A DNA stretch of 54,811 bases, taken from NCBI GenBank assembly GCA_031262365.1, contig JAISHW010000030.1:1-54811 (forward strand), read 5' to 3'. Within the stretch, counting starts at the first letter, position 1. The number at the start of each line of letters is the position of its first letter. The DNA is from Lentimicrobiaceae bacterium. Lineage in GTDB: Bacteria; Bacteroidota; Bacteroidia; Bacteroidales; F082. The notes below the pieces were generated by a model that was given only the letters and a program-made list of their open reading frames with translations, searched no databases and was not told where the DNA came from. Made by a program: the position numbers and the translations under genes. Positions 46,044-54,401 of the stretch are shown in pieces.

Positions 46044-47144
46044 TTACTTGTTAAAATATCGAACGGGGTTTGTGTTCAGATTCGAAATTAGGACTGCAAA
46101 GGTAGGAAATTTTTTCTTTATGATGTCAGCAATCAAATCTTTCGCAAATTGTTCGGTTTCAAAATGTCCGCAATCTATTAAAAGGAGTTGGTTGTTCGCT
46201 TCAAAATAATCGTGGTATTTCAAATCGGCTGTAAGGTAAGCATCGGCTTTTCGGCGTTTTGCTTCGTCAATCAGGAAAGCACCTGATCCGCCACATAAAG
46301 CAACTTTTCGAATTTTTTTTGTTAACGTATTGGTGTGTTTAAGGCACGGCGTTTTTAGTATTTTTTGAATCAAAGCGAGCAATTCGACACTTTCTATTTC
46401 GTTTTCGAACCATCCGATAGCTCCCGAACCAACTGTCGGAAGCGTATTTTCGAGCGGATAAACATCGTAAGCAACTTCTTCGTAAGGATGTGCTTTGAGC
46501 ATCGCTTCAATTACGTTTGGAAGATGGTGTGTCGAAACGATGGTTTCAATCCGCGTTTCATCTTCGAAATGTATTGCGCCTTTTTTGCCGACAAACGGAT
46601 TGCTGTCTTCGTTTCCTCTAAAACTTCCTTTTCCATCGCTATTGAAACTGCAAAAATCATACTTCCCAATCGAACCGGCACCGGCTTTCATCATCGCTTC
46701 GCGAACCATAGCAGCGTGTGCAACAGGACAAAAAACAACAATTTTTCGTAACGCATCTTTTTGCGGATTTAATATTTGAATGTCGGATAATCCTAATTTT
46801 TCGGCAAGTGCGTAGCTTACGCCATATTGGTAATTGTCGATATTTGTATGCATGGCAATGATGCCGATACGATGTTGGATTGCTTTGATAGCCATGTTGG
46901 CAATTGGATCGGAAGGCGTGAGCGTTTTCAATCCTTTGAAAATAAAAGGATGGTGTGTAATAATCAAATTACAGTTTTTTTCGATGGCTTCGTCAATAAC
47001 AGCTTCGGTCAGATCGAGTGCGATGAGTGTTTTTGTTACTTCAGCTTGCAAATCGCCGACAAGAAGTCCTGAGTTGTCGTAGCTTTCTTGAAACGAAAGC
47101 GGAGCAATTTCGGTTAACGCGGTAAGAATTTCGTGAATTTTCAT
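46044..47144 (-). CDS. Nif3-like dinuclear metal centre protein
   Basis: The 366-residue protein has the Nif3/GTP cyclohydrolase I type 2 features: FQESYDNSGLLVGD, LIITHHPFIFKGLK (metal histidines), IAMHTNIDNYQYGVSYALAE, an inserted PII-like domain (about 130-230) and the C-terminal LIDCGHFETEQF. The family forms hexameric toroids with two metals per subunit; its physiological role is not settled. The frame is open upstream to 47210, but a -7 box (47170-47177) lies in that extension. MKIHEILTALTEIAP is the normal family start, so 47144 is chosen. Confidence 0.9.
   Translation of the reverse strand: MKIHEILTALTEIAPLSFQESYDNSGLLVGDLQAEVTKTLIALDLTEAVIDEAIEKNCNLIITHHPFIFKGLKTLTPSDPIANMAIKAIQHRIGIIAMHTNIDNYQYGVSYALAEKLGLSDIQILNPQKDALRKIVVFCPVAHAAMVREAMMKAGAGSIGKYDFCSFNSDGKGSFRGNEDSNPFVGKKGAIHFEDETRIETIVSTHHLPNVIEAMLKAHPYEEVAYDVYPLENTLPTVGSGAIGWFENEIESVELLALIQKILKTPCLKHTNTLTKKIRKVALCGGSGAFLIDEAKRRKADAYLTADLKYHDYFEANNQLLLIDCGHFETEQFAKDLIADIIKKKFPTFAVLISNLNTNPVRYFNK
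46097..46104 (-). promoter_or_regulatory. -7 promoter box for the zinc-ribbon gene, inside nif3
   Basis: TACCTTTG followed by CAGTCC on the minus strand, within the last 20 codons of nif3 and 65 nt before the zinc-ribbon ATG. It would allow separate expression of that gene. Confidence 0.4.
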
Positions 47145-47169
47145 CTCAAGTTTGTTCGTTATAACAAAG

Positions 47170-47177
47170 CAAAGGTA
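47170..47177 (-). promoter_or_regulatory. -7 promoter box for nif3
   Basis: TACCTTTG on the minus strand, 25 nt before the nif3 ATG. The inverted-repeat element copy 2 ends 14 nt upstream of this box, so any -33 element must lie within the repeat. Confidence 0.55.
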
Positions 47178-47191
47178 CGATTTAGAATGTT

Positions 47192-47393
47192 GGGAGCTTC
47201 TAAAATCCAAAATACTACGTTACGCGTCCTCGCCAAAATGCTCATTTACGCCAAGTAACCGACGTTTCGGAGCGAAAGCAGAAGCCGCTTGCGGATTATG
47301 CTGAGCCGCGAGGAGGAAAAGACCGCAAAGCGGAATTAAACGCCGCTTTTGTTTCAGTCGCAAGCCTTGTCTTTTGAATTTTTAGAAACTCCC
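47192..47393. repeat. Inverted-repeat element, copy 2 (202 bp, with extra internal segment)
   Basis: It begins GGGAGCTTCTAAAATCC and ends AATTTTTAGAAACTCCC. It matches copy 1 on both sides of an extra segment of about 80 bp, rich in CCGC/GCGG, lying roughly at 47260-47342. It fills the gap between pyrD and nif3, and its last base is part of the pyrD stop codon. The flanks TGTT and TATT are only a partial match for a target duplication. Confidence 0.75.
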
Positions 47394-48436
47394 TATTGTT
47401 GAATTTTTAGTAATTCCTGATTGATTTTTTTTGCAATCGCAGGTCCTTCGTAGATAAATCCGGTGAAAACTTGTACAAGATCGGCTCCTGCTTCTAATTT
47501 TTCGATGGCATCTTCGGCTGTAAAAATACCACCCACGCCGATAATTGGAAACGCTTTGTTCGACTTTTGTGCCAGATAACGGATTATTTCGGTAGACCGT
47601 TTTGCGAGTGGTTTTCCGCTGAGCCCTCCATTGCCAATTTGTTCGGCGAAAATTCTATTTTTATTCAACGTATTTCGAGTAGTTGTTGTGTTTGTAGCAA
47701 CCACGCCATCAATTTTCGAGATGTTGATGATTTCGATAACTTCGTCGAGTTGCTCGTTGTTCAGGTCGGGCGAAATTTTCAATAAAATAGGTTTACGTTT
47801 TGGTTTGGCATTGTTCAATGTTTGCAAACGGTTCAACATGTTCAACAAAGAGTCCTGATCTTGCAACTGACGAAGATTTGTTACGTTCGGACAACTGACG
47901 TTGACAACAAAGTAATCGACGTAATCAAACAATGCTTCGAAACATTCGATGTAATCATTTAAGGCTTCTTCGTTTGGTGTTGCCGTATTTTTTCCAATGT
48001 TTCCGCCAATTACGATAATTGTTTTCCGCTTTTTCAAGTTTTTGACGGCATTTTCAACTCCTTTGTTGTTGAATCCCATTCGGTTAATAATTCCCTCGTC
48101 TTGAATCATTCTGAAAAGACGTGGTTTTGGATTTCCGGACTGTCCTTTTGGCGTTACGGTTCCTATTTCGACATGACTGAATCCGAAAGCACTTAAATGA
48201 TTGAATACACGAGCGTTTTTGTCGAATCCGGCAGCAATTCCGACCGGATTTTTAAATGTTAAACCAAAAACTGTGCGTTCGAGCGTTTTATTTGGGTCTT
48301 TAATTTTAAAAAAACTTCCGACAAGGTTTTTTATTCCGGGTATTGCGAATCCGATTCGCAAACATGAAACCGTAAAGTGATGTGCAAATTCGGCGTTGAA
48401 TTTGAAAAAAACAGGGCGGATCAGGTGCTTGTACAT
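47393..48436 (-). CDS. pyrD: Dihydroorotate dehydrogenase, class 2 architecture
   Basis: PyrD oxidises dihydroorotate to orotate in pyrimidine synthesis. The 347-residue protein has the N-terminal membrane-associating helices of class 2 enzymes ([20 protein letters not shown]) and the class 2 stretch [20 protein letters not shown]. Further motifs are [21 protein letters not shown] and a flavin-binding [20 protein letters not shown]. The catalytic-base loop reads NVSCPNV (Cys182), whereas class 2 enzymes such as E. coli PyrD have Ser at this position and class 1 enzymes have Cys. Its stop codon TAG is completed by the first base of the adjoining repeat. Confidence 0.92.
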   Translation of the reverse strand: MYKHLIRPVFFKFNAEFAHHFTVSCLRIGFAIPGIKNLVGSFFKIKDPNKTLERTVFGLTFKNPVGIAAGFDKNARVFNHLSAFGFSHVEIGTVTPKGQSGNPKPRLFRMIQDEGIINRMGFNNKGVENAVKNLKKRKTIIVIGGNIGKNTATPNEEALNDYIECFEALFDYVDYFVVNVSCPNVTNLRQLQDQDSLLNMLNRLQTLNNAKPKRKPILLKISPDLNNEQLDEVIEIINISKIDGVVATNTTTTRNTLNKNRIFAEQIGNGGLSGKPLAKRSTEIIRYLAQKSNKAFPIIGVGGIFTAEDAIEKLEAGADLVQVFTGFIYEGPAIAKKINQELLKIQQ

Positions 48437-48445
48437 GATGATGTG

Positions 48446-48474
48446 TTTAAAAAAAAAGTCCCTTTCGGGACTTT
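48446..48474 (-). terminator. Intrinsic terminator after the DUF5606 gene
   Basis: AAAGTCCC pairs with GGGACTTT around a GAAA loop (minus strand) and is followed by a run of T. It separates the DUF5606 gene from pyrD. Confidence 0.75.
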
Positions 48475-48485
48475 AAAGCTACTCA

Positions 48486-48926
48486 TTATTTTGTTTCTTC
48501 AACCGTTTCATTCTCGGTTTTTTCTTCCGGCGTTTCTTCCGAAAAATCGAGCATGTTTTTTTCAGCAAGAAGTTTATACCATGCAAATACTTTTCGCATA
48601 TCGGATACATATACGCCGTCTTTGTTATAATCTGGAACGATGAGTTCAAATTTGACTTTTAGTTCTTTTTCGGCAATCTTTTTTGGTTCGAAATCAATTG
48701 TTTCGCCGATTTTTTCATGTATTTTTTTAAAAACCTCTTTTAAAGGTCTGTCTTCTGTTGTTGTAAAAATGCTGATTTCTTCGAGCGAACTCATTTTATC
48801 GTTCATAAAAGCAGGGAAACGTTTTCCGTCGAGCAATGATTCTACTACAATACTGTTTTTTCCTTGTCCGCTGACCGAGAACAGTCCGGGTTTTCCTGAG
48901 ATCGTTACAATTTTCTTTAAATCCAT
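48486..48926 (-). CDS. DUF5606 conserved protein
   Basis: The 146-residue cytoplasmic protein opens MDLKKIVTISGKPGLFSVSG, followed by a compact domain (to about 125) with ISIFTTTEDRPLKEVFKKI and GVYVSDMRKVFAWYKLL. It ends in an acidic tail (EETPEEKTENETVEE). This matches DUF5606, which is widespread in Bacteroidota; its function is not known to me. It has its own promoter box and terminator, so it is a single-gene unit. Confidence 0.88.
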   Translation of the reverse strand: MDLKKIVTISGKPGLFSVSGQGKNSIVVESLLDGKRFPAFMNDKMSSLEEISIFTTTEDRPLKEVFKKIHEKIGETIDFEPKKIAEKELKVKFELIVPDYNKDGVYVSDMRKVFAWYKLLAEKNMLDFSEETPEEKTENETVEETK

Positions 48927-48950
48927 AGTTTAATGTGCAAAAAATTTGCG

Positions 48951-48958
48951 CAAAAGTA
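48951..48958 (-). promoter_or_regulatory. -7 promoter box for the DUF5606 gene
   Basis: TACTTTTG on the minus strand, 24 nt before the ATG, with ATTG 18 nt upstream. Confidence 0.55.
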
Positions 48959-49074
48959 ACCTATTCTGTCAAAGTTCAATGTGTTTTTGATAAAAAAATA
49001 GTCGATGAAAGCACTATTTTGAGGTTTTAGCTTATAAATGTTTCTCGTTAATTTTCTGTAAATAAACGTGTTTC

Positions 49075-49905
49075 CTAATTAATTTCACGTTGTTTTTTAA
49101 TTTGTTCGTAAGCTTCAGCGACTTCTTTAAATTTCTTTTCAGCTGCTTTTTGCACATCTTCGCCAAGATTATTCACTTTGTCGGGATGGTATTTCATTGC
49201 CATTTTGCGATATGCTTTCTTGACTTCATCATCAGTGGCTTCGGGCGTTATTTCAAGTATTTTATACGCACTATTGGTATCTTTGACAAACATCGCTTTA
49301 ATCGACTCATAATCAGGATTTGAAATATCCATATAAGATGCAATTGTCGAAAGTACACGTTGTTCTTTATTGTTAATTTGCCCATCAACACCGGCAATTC
49401 CAAACAGATAATGCAGCAATTGCAAGCGCGAAGAATAATTCATATACCTTCCGACTTGTTGACTTACTTCACCTACATGGATTTCCTGCTTCAAGATTTC
49501 GCGCAACATCAAAATATATTCCGATGCCGCTTGTTCGCCAAAATTCGTTATGAAAAAACGTTTCACATAATCCAGTTCCGACTTTTTCACGCTTTCATCA
49601 GCTTTCATCACCGCCGCCGAAAGCACCAATAAACTTACGTTAAAATCGCCTTGTTGCCTTGTTCCAACAGATTGATATTTACCTGTTTGCACATCTTGAA
49701 ACATGCTTCCCAAAGCATAACCTAAAAGCGCACCTATCGGACCTCCAAAAGCCCAACCGACACCGCCACCAATCCATTTCGCATAACGATTTGATTGTGG
49801 TCTTCGAGTTTTTGTTGTTTCATTTTGTTTTTTCGGTTTCGATAAATTCCAAATAAAAAAAATAATAATCGCCGTAAAAGCTAAAAAAGGAATGAGAGAA
49901 TTCAT
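49075..49905 (-). CDS. Membrane-anchored TerB-DnaJ protein (DjlA-like)
   Basis: The 276-residue protein has one N-terminal membrane helix (about 3-20, [19 protein letters not shown]), a glycine-rich segment ([20 protein letters not shown]), a TerB-like helical domain (about 85-195) and a C-terminal J domain (about 210-276). The J domain has [20 protein letters not shown] with the HPD motif that stimulates DnaK. The arrangement matches DjlA-type co-chaperones. A longer frame starts with TTG at 49923 inside a promoter box; the ATG at 49905 is preferred. Confidence 0.88.
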   Translation of the reverse strand: MNSLIPFLAFTAIIIFFIWNLSKPKKQNETTKTRRPQSNRYAKWIGGGVGWAFGGPIGALLGYALGSMFQDVQTGKYQSVGTRQQGDFNVSLLVLSAAVMKADESVKKSELDYVKRFFITNFGEQAASEYILMLREILKQEIHVGEVSQQVGRYMNYSSRLQLLHYLFGIAGVDGQINNKEQRVLSTIASYMDISNPDYESIKAMFVKDTNSAYKILEITPEATDDEVKKAYRKMAMKYHPDKVNNLGEDVQKAAEKKFKEVAEAYEQIKKQREIN

Positions 49906-49920
49906 TTGTTTTTTTTTTTG

Positions 49921-49928
49921 CAAATTTA
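49921..49928 (-). promoter_or_regulatory. -7 promoter box for the TerB-DnaJ gene
   Basis: TAAATTTG on the minus strand, 15 nt before the ATG at 49905. Confidence 0.5.
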
Positions 49929-50092
49929 AGCGTATCAGCGAATTTCACACGTTAAAAAAAACAAAATCAAGACATAATTTTTATACGGGTAGGTTACAAG
50001 TTATTCGCGATTCGAAAACTTGCGACTTGCAACTATTTCCTTATTGCCCTGATTTCTTCATTCACTTAATTCAAATAAATAGGATAAAATAG

Positions 50093-50100
50093 TATCTTTG
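50093..50100 (+). promoter_or_regulatory. -7 promoter box for ppdK
   Basis: TATCTTTG on the plus strand, 53 nt before the ppdK ATG. Confidence 0.55.
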
Positions 50101-50153
50101 CGCCTCTCATTTTTAAGAGTAAAATTGAAGTAAAACCTTATAATATTTTTACA

Positions 50154-52862
50154 ATGAACAAAGTAAAGTACGTTTATTTTTTCGGTGGAAAAACAGCCGA
50201 AGGTAAAGCAGACATGAAGAATTTGTTGGGCGGAAAAGGCGCAAACCTTGCGGAAATGTGTCTGATGGGATTGCCTGTTCCTGCCGGTTTAACAGTAACA
50301 ACAGAAGCTTGTACAGCTTATTACGAAAATAAAGCACAACTTCCGGATGGTCTTATGGACGAGGTTTGGAAAGGCATGAAAAAAGTAGAAGAAGCTATGG
50401 GAATGAAATACGGCGATGCCGAAAATCCGCTTCTTTTATCGTGTCGTTCGGGAGCCAGAGCATCAATGCCCGGCATGATGGATACCGTATTAAATATCGG
50501 ACTTTGCTCAGCTACTATTCCAGGTATTTTGAAAAAAACAAATAATCCACGTTTCGTATATGATTCGTACCGACGTTTGATTATGATGTATGCCGATGTA
50601 GTAATGGAAAAAGCTGAAGGACACGAGTTTGGTATTCGCAAGCAATTAGACGATATGCTTGACCAATACAAACACAACAAAGGATACAAACAAGACACCG
50701 ACTTAACCGCCGACGATTTGAAATTCTTAGCTGAAGCATTCAAAAAGAAAATAAAAGAAGTTATTGGCGTTGAATTTCCCGATGATGCAAAAGCACAATT
50801 AGAAGGCGGTATCAAAGCTGTATTCAAAAGCTGGAACGGAAAAAAAGCCATCTCATACCGTCGCATCGAAGGTATTCCTGATGATTGGGGAACAGCCGTA
50901 AACGTGCAAACAATGGTGTTTGGAAACATGGGCGAAAACTCTGCAACAGGCGTTGCCTTCACGCGAAATCCCGCCACCGGCGAAAATCAATTCTACGGCG
51001 AATGGCTGATTAATGCACAAGGCGAAGACGTTGTCGCCGGAATCAGAACACCAAATCCGTTGAATGATTCAACGAAAAACGACCAAAATAAGCACCTTCC
51101 TTCCATGCAGGAATTGATGCCCGAAACTTATAAAGAATTAGACGAAATCCGTAATCTTCTGGAAAAGAATTTCAAAGATATGTTAGATATCGAATTCACT
51201 ATCCAAGAAGGAAAATTATACATGTTACAATGCCGCGTTGGAAAACGTACCGGAGTTGCAGCTTTGGAAATGGCATTAGACATGATGAGCGAAAAATTGA
51301 TTGATTCTAAAGAAGTCGTCATGCGACTTTCTCCTGCACAATTAGATGAATTGTTACATCCGATTTTGGATTCGAATGACGAGAAAAAACATACCGTCAT
51401 CGCAAAAGGATTGCCGGCTGGACCCGGAGGTGCTGTTGGGGCAATCGCTTTAACCAGCGAAAAAGCAATGGAATACAACAATCAGAAAATCAAAAATATT
51501 CTGGTTCGCGAAGAAACAAATCCTGAAGACGTTGAAGGTATGCGTGCTGCCGACGGTATTCTTACTGCTCGCGGCGGAATGACTTCGCACGCAGCATTAG
51601 TTGCCCGTGGCTGGGGAAAATGCTGTATCGTAGGTTGCGAAGCAGTTCATATTGACCTTGAAAAAGGCGAAGTTACTATTGCCGGAAAAACATACAAAGA
51701 AGGCGACATATTGAGTTTGAACGGAACAAAAGGTTGGGTTTATGACCAAGCAATTCAAATGATTGATGCGACAGAAAATCCACGTTTCCAAGAATTCATG
51801 AAAATTGTTGACACACACCGCACAATGGGCGTTCGCACCAATGCCGATACGCCAAAAGATGCTCAAAACGCAATTAATTTCGGAGCAGAAGGAATCGGAT
51901 TATTCCGTATCGAACACATGTTCTACGGCGAAAACAGCGAAGAGCCTTTAGCAAAATTACGCAACATGATTTTAGCTAACAACACCGAAGAACGCGTTGC
52001 TGCTTTAAATGAATTAGAACCATTCATCAAAGCTACCGCAAAAGGAACTTTGGCTGTAATGGACGCTAAACCTCTGACATTCCGTTTGATGGATCCTCCA
52101 TTGCATGAATTTGTTCCGCAAACAGAAGACAAACAACGCGAATTGGCAAAAGAAAAAGGAATGTCTTTCGAAGAAATAAAAAAACGTATTGATGCACTTC
52201 ACGAAGTAAACCCGATGATGGGATTACGCGGCGTTCGTTTGGGAATTGTTTATCCGGAAGTTACACGTACACAATTCCGTGCTTTGTTCGAAGCAACAGC
52301 CGAATTGATGAAAGAAGGCAAAAATCCACAATTGGAAATCATGGTGCCTCTGACAATCAATGTGAACGAATTGAGGCACCAAAAAGCAATTGCTGACGAG
52401 GTACAAAAAGAAATAGAAGCAAAATTCAAGTTGAAAATCGACTATTTATACGGAACAATGATTGAAATTCCTCGTGCTACTTTGGTGGCAGATCAAATAG
52501 CAGAAGTTGCTCAATTCTTCTCGTTCGGAACAAATGACTTGACTCAAATGACATTCGGCTTCTCGCGCGACGACGTAAACGCAATCGTTAATAAATATAC
52601 GGAAGAAAAAATTATTCCTGCCGATCCATTTAACACATTAGACCAAGAAGGTGTGGGTCAATTAGTGAAATTAGGTATCGAACGCGGAAGAAAAACCAGA
52701 AACAATCTCAAAGTAGGTGTTTGTGGCGAGCATGGTGGCGATCCTGCTTCCATCGAATTCTTCTTCCACGCCGGAATGAACTACGTTTCTTGTTCGCCGT
52801 TCCGTGTGCCTGTAGCTCGTTTGGCTGCAGCTCAAGCCGCAATTCGCAAATCAGGGAAATAA
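50154..52862 (+). CDS. ppdK: Pyruvate, phosphate dikinase
   Basis: PPDK interconverts pyruvate, ATP and phosphate with phosphoenolpyruvate, AMP and pyrophosphate. The 902-residue protein has the ATP-grasp nucleotide domain (about 1-340; GGKGANLAEMCLMGLPVPAG, SCRSGARASMPGMMDT). The swivelling phosphohistidine domain carries GGMTSHAALVARGWGKC (His near 480). The C-terminal TIM barrel has FSFGTNDLTQMTFGFSRDD and the active-site GVCGEHGGDP near 857. Length is normal for the family. It is a single-gene unit with its own promoter box and a strong terminator. It probably supports pyrophosphate-linked glycolysis or gluconeogenesis in an anaerobe. Confidence 0.97.
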   Translation: MNKVKYVYFFGGKTAEGKADMKNLLGGKGANLAEMCLMGLPVPAGLTVTTEACTAYYENKAQLPDGLMDEVWKGMKKVEEAMGMKYGDAENPLLLSCRSGARASMPGMMDTVLNIGLCSATIPGILKKTNNPRFVYDSYRRLIMMYADVVMEKAEGHEFGIRKQLDDMLDQYKHNKGYKQDTDLTADDLKFLAEAFKKKIKEVIGVEFPDDAKAQLEGGIKAVFKSWNGKKAISYRRIEGIPDDWGTAVNVQTMVFGNMGENSATGVAFTRNPATGENQFYGEWLINAQGEDVVAGIRTPNPLNDSTKNDQNKHLPSMQELMPETYKELDEIRNLLEKNFKDMLDIEFTIQEGKLYMLQCRVGKRTGVAALEMALDMMSEKLIDSKEVVMRLSPAQLDELLHPILDSNDEKKHTVIAKGLPAGPGGAVGAIALTSEKAMEYNNQKIKNILVREETNPEDVEGMRAADGILTARGGMTSHAALVARGWGKCCIVGCEAVHIDLEKGEVTIAGKTYKEGDILSLNGTKGWVYDQAIQMIDATENPRFQEFMKIVDTHRTMGVRTNADTPKDAQNAINFGAEGIGLFRIEHMFYGENSEEPLAKLRNMILANNTEERVAALNELEPFIKATAKGTLAVMDAKPLTFRLMDPPLHEFVPQTEDKQRELAKEKGMSFEEIKKRIDALHEVNPMMGLRGVRLGIVYPEVTRTQFRALFEATAELMKEGKNPQLEIMVPLTINVNELRHQKAIADEVQKEIEAKFKLKIDYLYGTMIEIPRATLVADQIAEVAQFFSFGTNDLTQMTFGFSRDDVNAIVNKYTEEKIIPADPFNTLDQEGVGQLVKLGIERGRKTRNNLKVGVCGEHGGDPASIEFFFHAGMNYVSCSPFRVPVARLAAAQAAIRKSGK

Positions 52863-52884
52863 AAGATTCACATTAAATTCTTAT

Positions 52885-52920
52885 AAAAAAACAGCTACTT
52901 TCGAGTAGCTGTTTTTGTTT
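52885..52920 (+). terminator. Strong intrinsic terminator after ppdK
   Basis: ACAGCTACT pairs perfectly with AGTAGCTGT around a TTCG tetraloop and is followed by TTTTGTTT. Confidence 0.85.
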
Positions 52921-53124
52921 GCTTTGTCAATGTTTTAAGTTCATTCGATACAACAATGCAACACTAATGTTTTCAGTCTATTACCGTTCACTTTCTCATT
53001 ATCAAATTTTTAAATTACCACACTATCTCATTCAAAATTGATTTACTAACAAACAAAACAACACTTTCAGTTGTTTACGATAAAACAATAAACAAATTGT
53101 AACAACAAAATTAAATTGAAAACA

Positions 53125-53205
53125 ATGAGAAGAAAAGTAATTGAAAAAGTAGTCGGACACCGTACTATCGACGGTGCCGGTGTGCATTTATTAACCAGAC
53201 GTTAA
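53125..53205 (+). pseudogene. Severed N-terminus of the pirin gene
   Basis: A short frame of 26 codons starts at the ATG at 53125. Its first 22 residues (MRRKVIEKVVGHRTIDGAGV then HL) are the expected N-terminus of a pirin, including the conserved TIDGAGV. The remaining four codons and the stop TAA lie inside the inserted element at 53191. Deleting the element plus one TA copy joins codon 22 (TTA) in frame to GTA at 53294 and gives DGAGVHLVRVLGNETAYRFD, a normal pirin sequence. Confidence 0.85.
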
Positions 53206-53291
53206 TTAATCGATAATATCAAGAAACATAATTCGCTTAATATAAACGTATTATATGTAAATAAAATACGTTTTAATGAACGTCGGGTTAA
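53191..53291. mobile_element. 101-bp MITE-like element with TA duplication, inserted in pirin
   Basis: It begins TTAACCAGACGTTAATTAA; its other end, read on the opposite strand, is TTAACCCGACGTTCATTAA (17 of 19 match). TA flanks it on both sides (53189-53190 and 53292-53293), the signature of Tc1/mariner/IS630-type transposition. The inside is AT-rich, carries a second inverted pair AAACGTATT/AATACGTTT and has no gene. No transposase of that family is in the window. Confidence 0.8.
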
Positions 53292-54073
53292 TAGTAAGAG
53301 TTTTAGGCAACGAAACCGCCTATCGATTCGACCCGTTTTTGATGCTCGACGCTTTCGATTCGCACAATCCCGACAATTATATTAAAGGTTTTCCGATGCA
53401 TCCGCATCGCGGCATCGAAACACTGACTTATTTAATAAAAGGACGTATCGACCACGAAGACAGCCTCGGTAATAAAGGAACAATTTCGAATGGCGAAAGT
53501 CAGTGGATGACAGGTGGCAGCGGCATTTTGCATCAGGAAATGCCTCAACCAACCGAACATCTGTTAGGCTTGCAACTTTGGATAAACCTGCCAAAAAACG
53601 AAAAAATGACCGAACCAAAGTATTTCGACATCACAAAAGAAATGATTCCGGAAGTGCATGAAGAACAGCTTACCATTCGCGTTATTGCAGGCAAATATAA
53701 AGAATACGAAGGCGTTACCGGGCACCATATTGCTACCCGTATGCTCGACATCGAAATGAAACCTGATAGCGAATTTTTGCTCAAAACCGACCCAAAAGCA
53801 ACCGTTTTTGTGTATACCGTCGAAGGCGAAGGATATTTCGACGACGATAAAAAAGCCGCAATCATACCGAATAAAGTAGCTGTATTGTTCGACAAAAACG
53901 AAGAGTTTTATGCCAAAGCCGGCAACGACGGCATGCGTTTCATTTTTTTTGAGGCGCGTCCACTTGGCGATCCTATCGCATGGGGTGGTCCTATCGTGAT
54001 GAATACCCGCGAAGAAGTACTTGAAGCTTTTGATGAACTTTCGCACGACACGTTTATCAAAAATAATGATTAA
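53276..54073 (+). CDS. Pirin family protein, N-terminally truncated by insertion
   Basis: This 265-codon frame is the rest of the pirin gene. It keeps the iron-binding residues of the N-terminal cupin: His42 and His44 (MHPHRGIETLTYL), and His86 and Glu88 (GSGILHQEMPQ). Their spacing is close to human pirin 56/58/101/103. The second cupin is also complete (GPIVMNTREEVLEAFDEL near the end). The ATG at 53276 and the first six codons come from the inserted element, so any product lacks the native first 22 residues. Pirins are iron cupins, some with quercetinase activity, others regulatory. Whether a product is made is unknown. The coding part has no other lesion, suggesting recent insertion. Confidence 0.8.
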   Translation: MNVGLIVRVLGNETAYRFDPFLMLDAFDSHNPDNYIKGFPMHPHRGIETLTYLIKGRIDHEDSLGNKGTISNGESQWMTGGSGILHQEMPQPTEHLLGLQLWINLPKNEKMTEPKYFDITKEMIPEVHEEQLTIRVIAGKYKEYEGVTGHHIATRMLDIEMKPDSEFLLKTDPKATVFVYTVEGEGYFDDDKKAAIIPNKVAVLFDKNEEFYAKAGNDGMRFIFFEARPLGDPIAWGGPIVMNTREEVLEAFDELSHDTFIKNND

Positions 54074-54111
54074 AAGCCTGAGTTCGATTCGCATCATGTT
54101 TTTAATCTTTT

Positions 54112-54232
54112 GGGAACTTCTAAAAATCCCAATCGCTACGTTACGCTTCTTCAACAAAATGCTCATTTACACAAGTAAACTCCGCTTTTGTTTCAGTCAC
54201 AAGCCTTGATATTGAAATTTTTAGAAGCCCCC
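54112..54232. repeat. Inverted-repeat element, copy 3 (121 bp)
   Basis: It begins GGGAACTTCTAAAAATCCC and ends AAATTTTTAGAAGCCCCC. It shares with copy 1 the internal AAAATGCTCATTTAC and CAAGTAAACTCCGCTTTTG. TTTT flanks both ends (54108-54111, 54233-54236), compatible with a 4-bp duplication, though this is low-complexity sequence. Confidence 0.7.
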
Positions 54233-54294
54233 TTTTGATTAATAACTACTCATCAATCTTCTTTCTATCCTGATTGCTTCGGGTTTACCTCTGG

Positions 54295-54322
54295 ATTGCT
54301 TCGGCACTCCGTGCCTCGCAAT
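54295..54322. repeat. REP-like hairpin
   Basis: ATTGC...GCAAT encloses GGCAC/GTGCC, in the form ATTGCTTCGGCACTCCGTGC. It resembles hairpin repeats seen in many genomes. A half-copy (GATTGCTTCGG) precedes it at 54272. A further inverted pair, GTTTTGCC/GGCAAAAC, spans 54345-54391 just before the SUMF1 gene stop. The gap 54074-54401 therefore consists largely of repeats and holds no gene that I can see. Confidence 0.5.
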
Positions 54323-54401
54323 GACGGCAACAACTTTTCCGCTCGTTTTGCCTTTTGCTGCGCTCGTCCCTCGCTTGCTTTTTGGCAAAACTCGCCTTAG
54401 C

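Noticed and set aside
47260-47342. AACCGACGTT in the extra segment of repeat copy 2 resembling the end of the pirin MITE
   Set aside because: Only about 10 bases match, the matching inverted end is missing and there is no TA duplication. Treated as coincidence.
50321-50977. 218-codon minus-strand frame inside ppdK
   Set aside because: It is antisense to strongly conserved PPDK sequence, lacks a promoter box and shows no recognisable domain.
53564-54166. 200-codon minus-strand frame over pirin
   Set aside because: Its composition (Phe, Ile, His rich) is that of antisense to a conserved coding region. Pirin motifs on the plus strand explain the sequence.
54108-54236. TTTT/TTTT flanks as proof of transposition of repeat copy 3
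   Set aside because: The sequence is too simple to be proof alone; kept only as compatible evidence beside the TTTA pair of copy 1.
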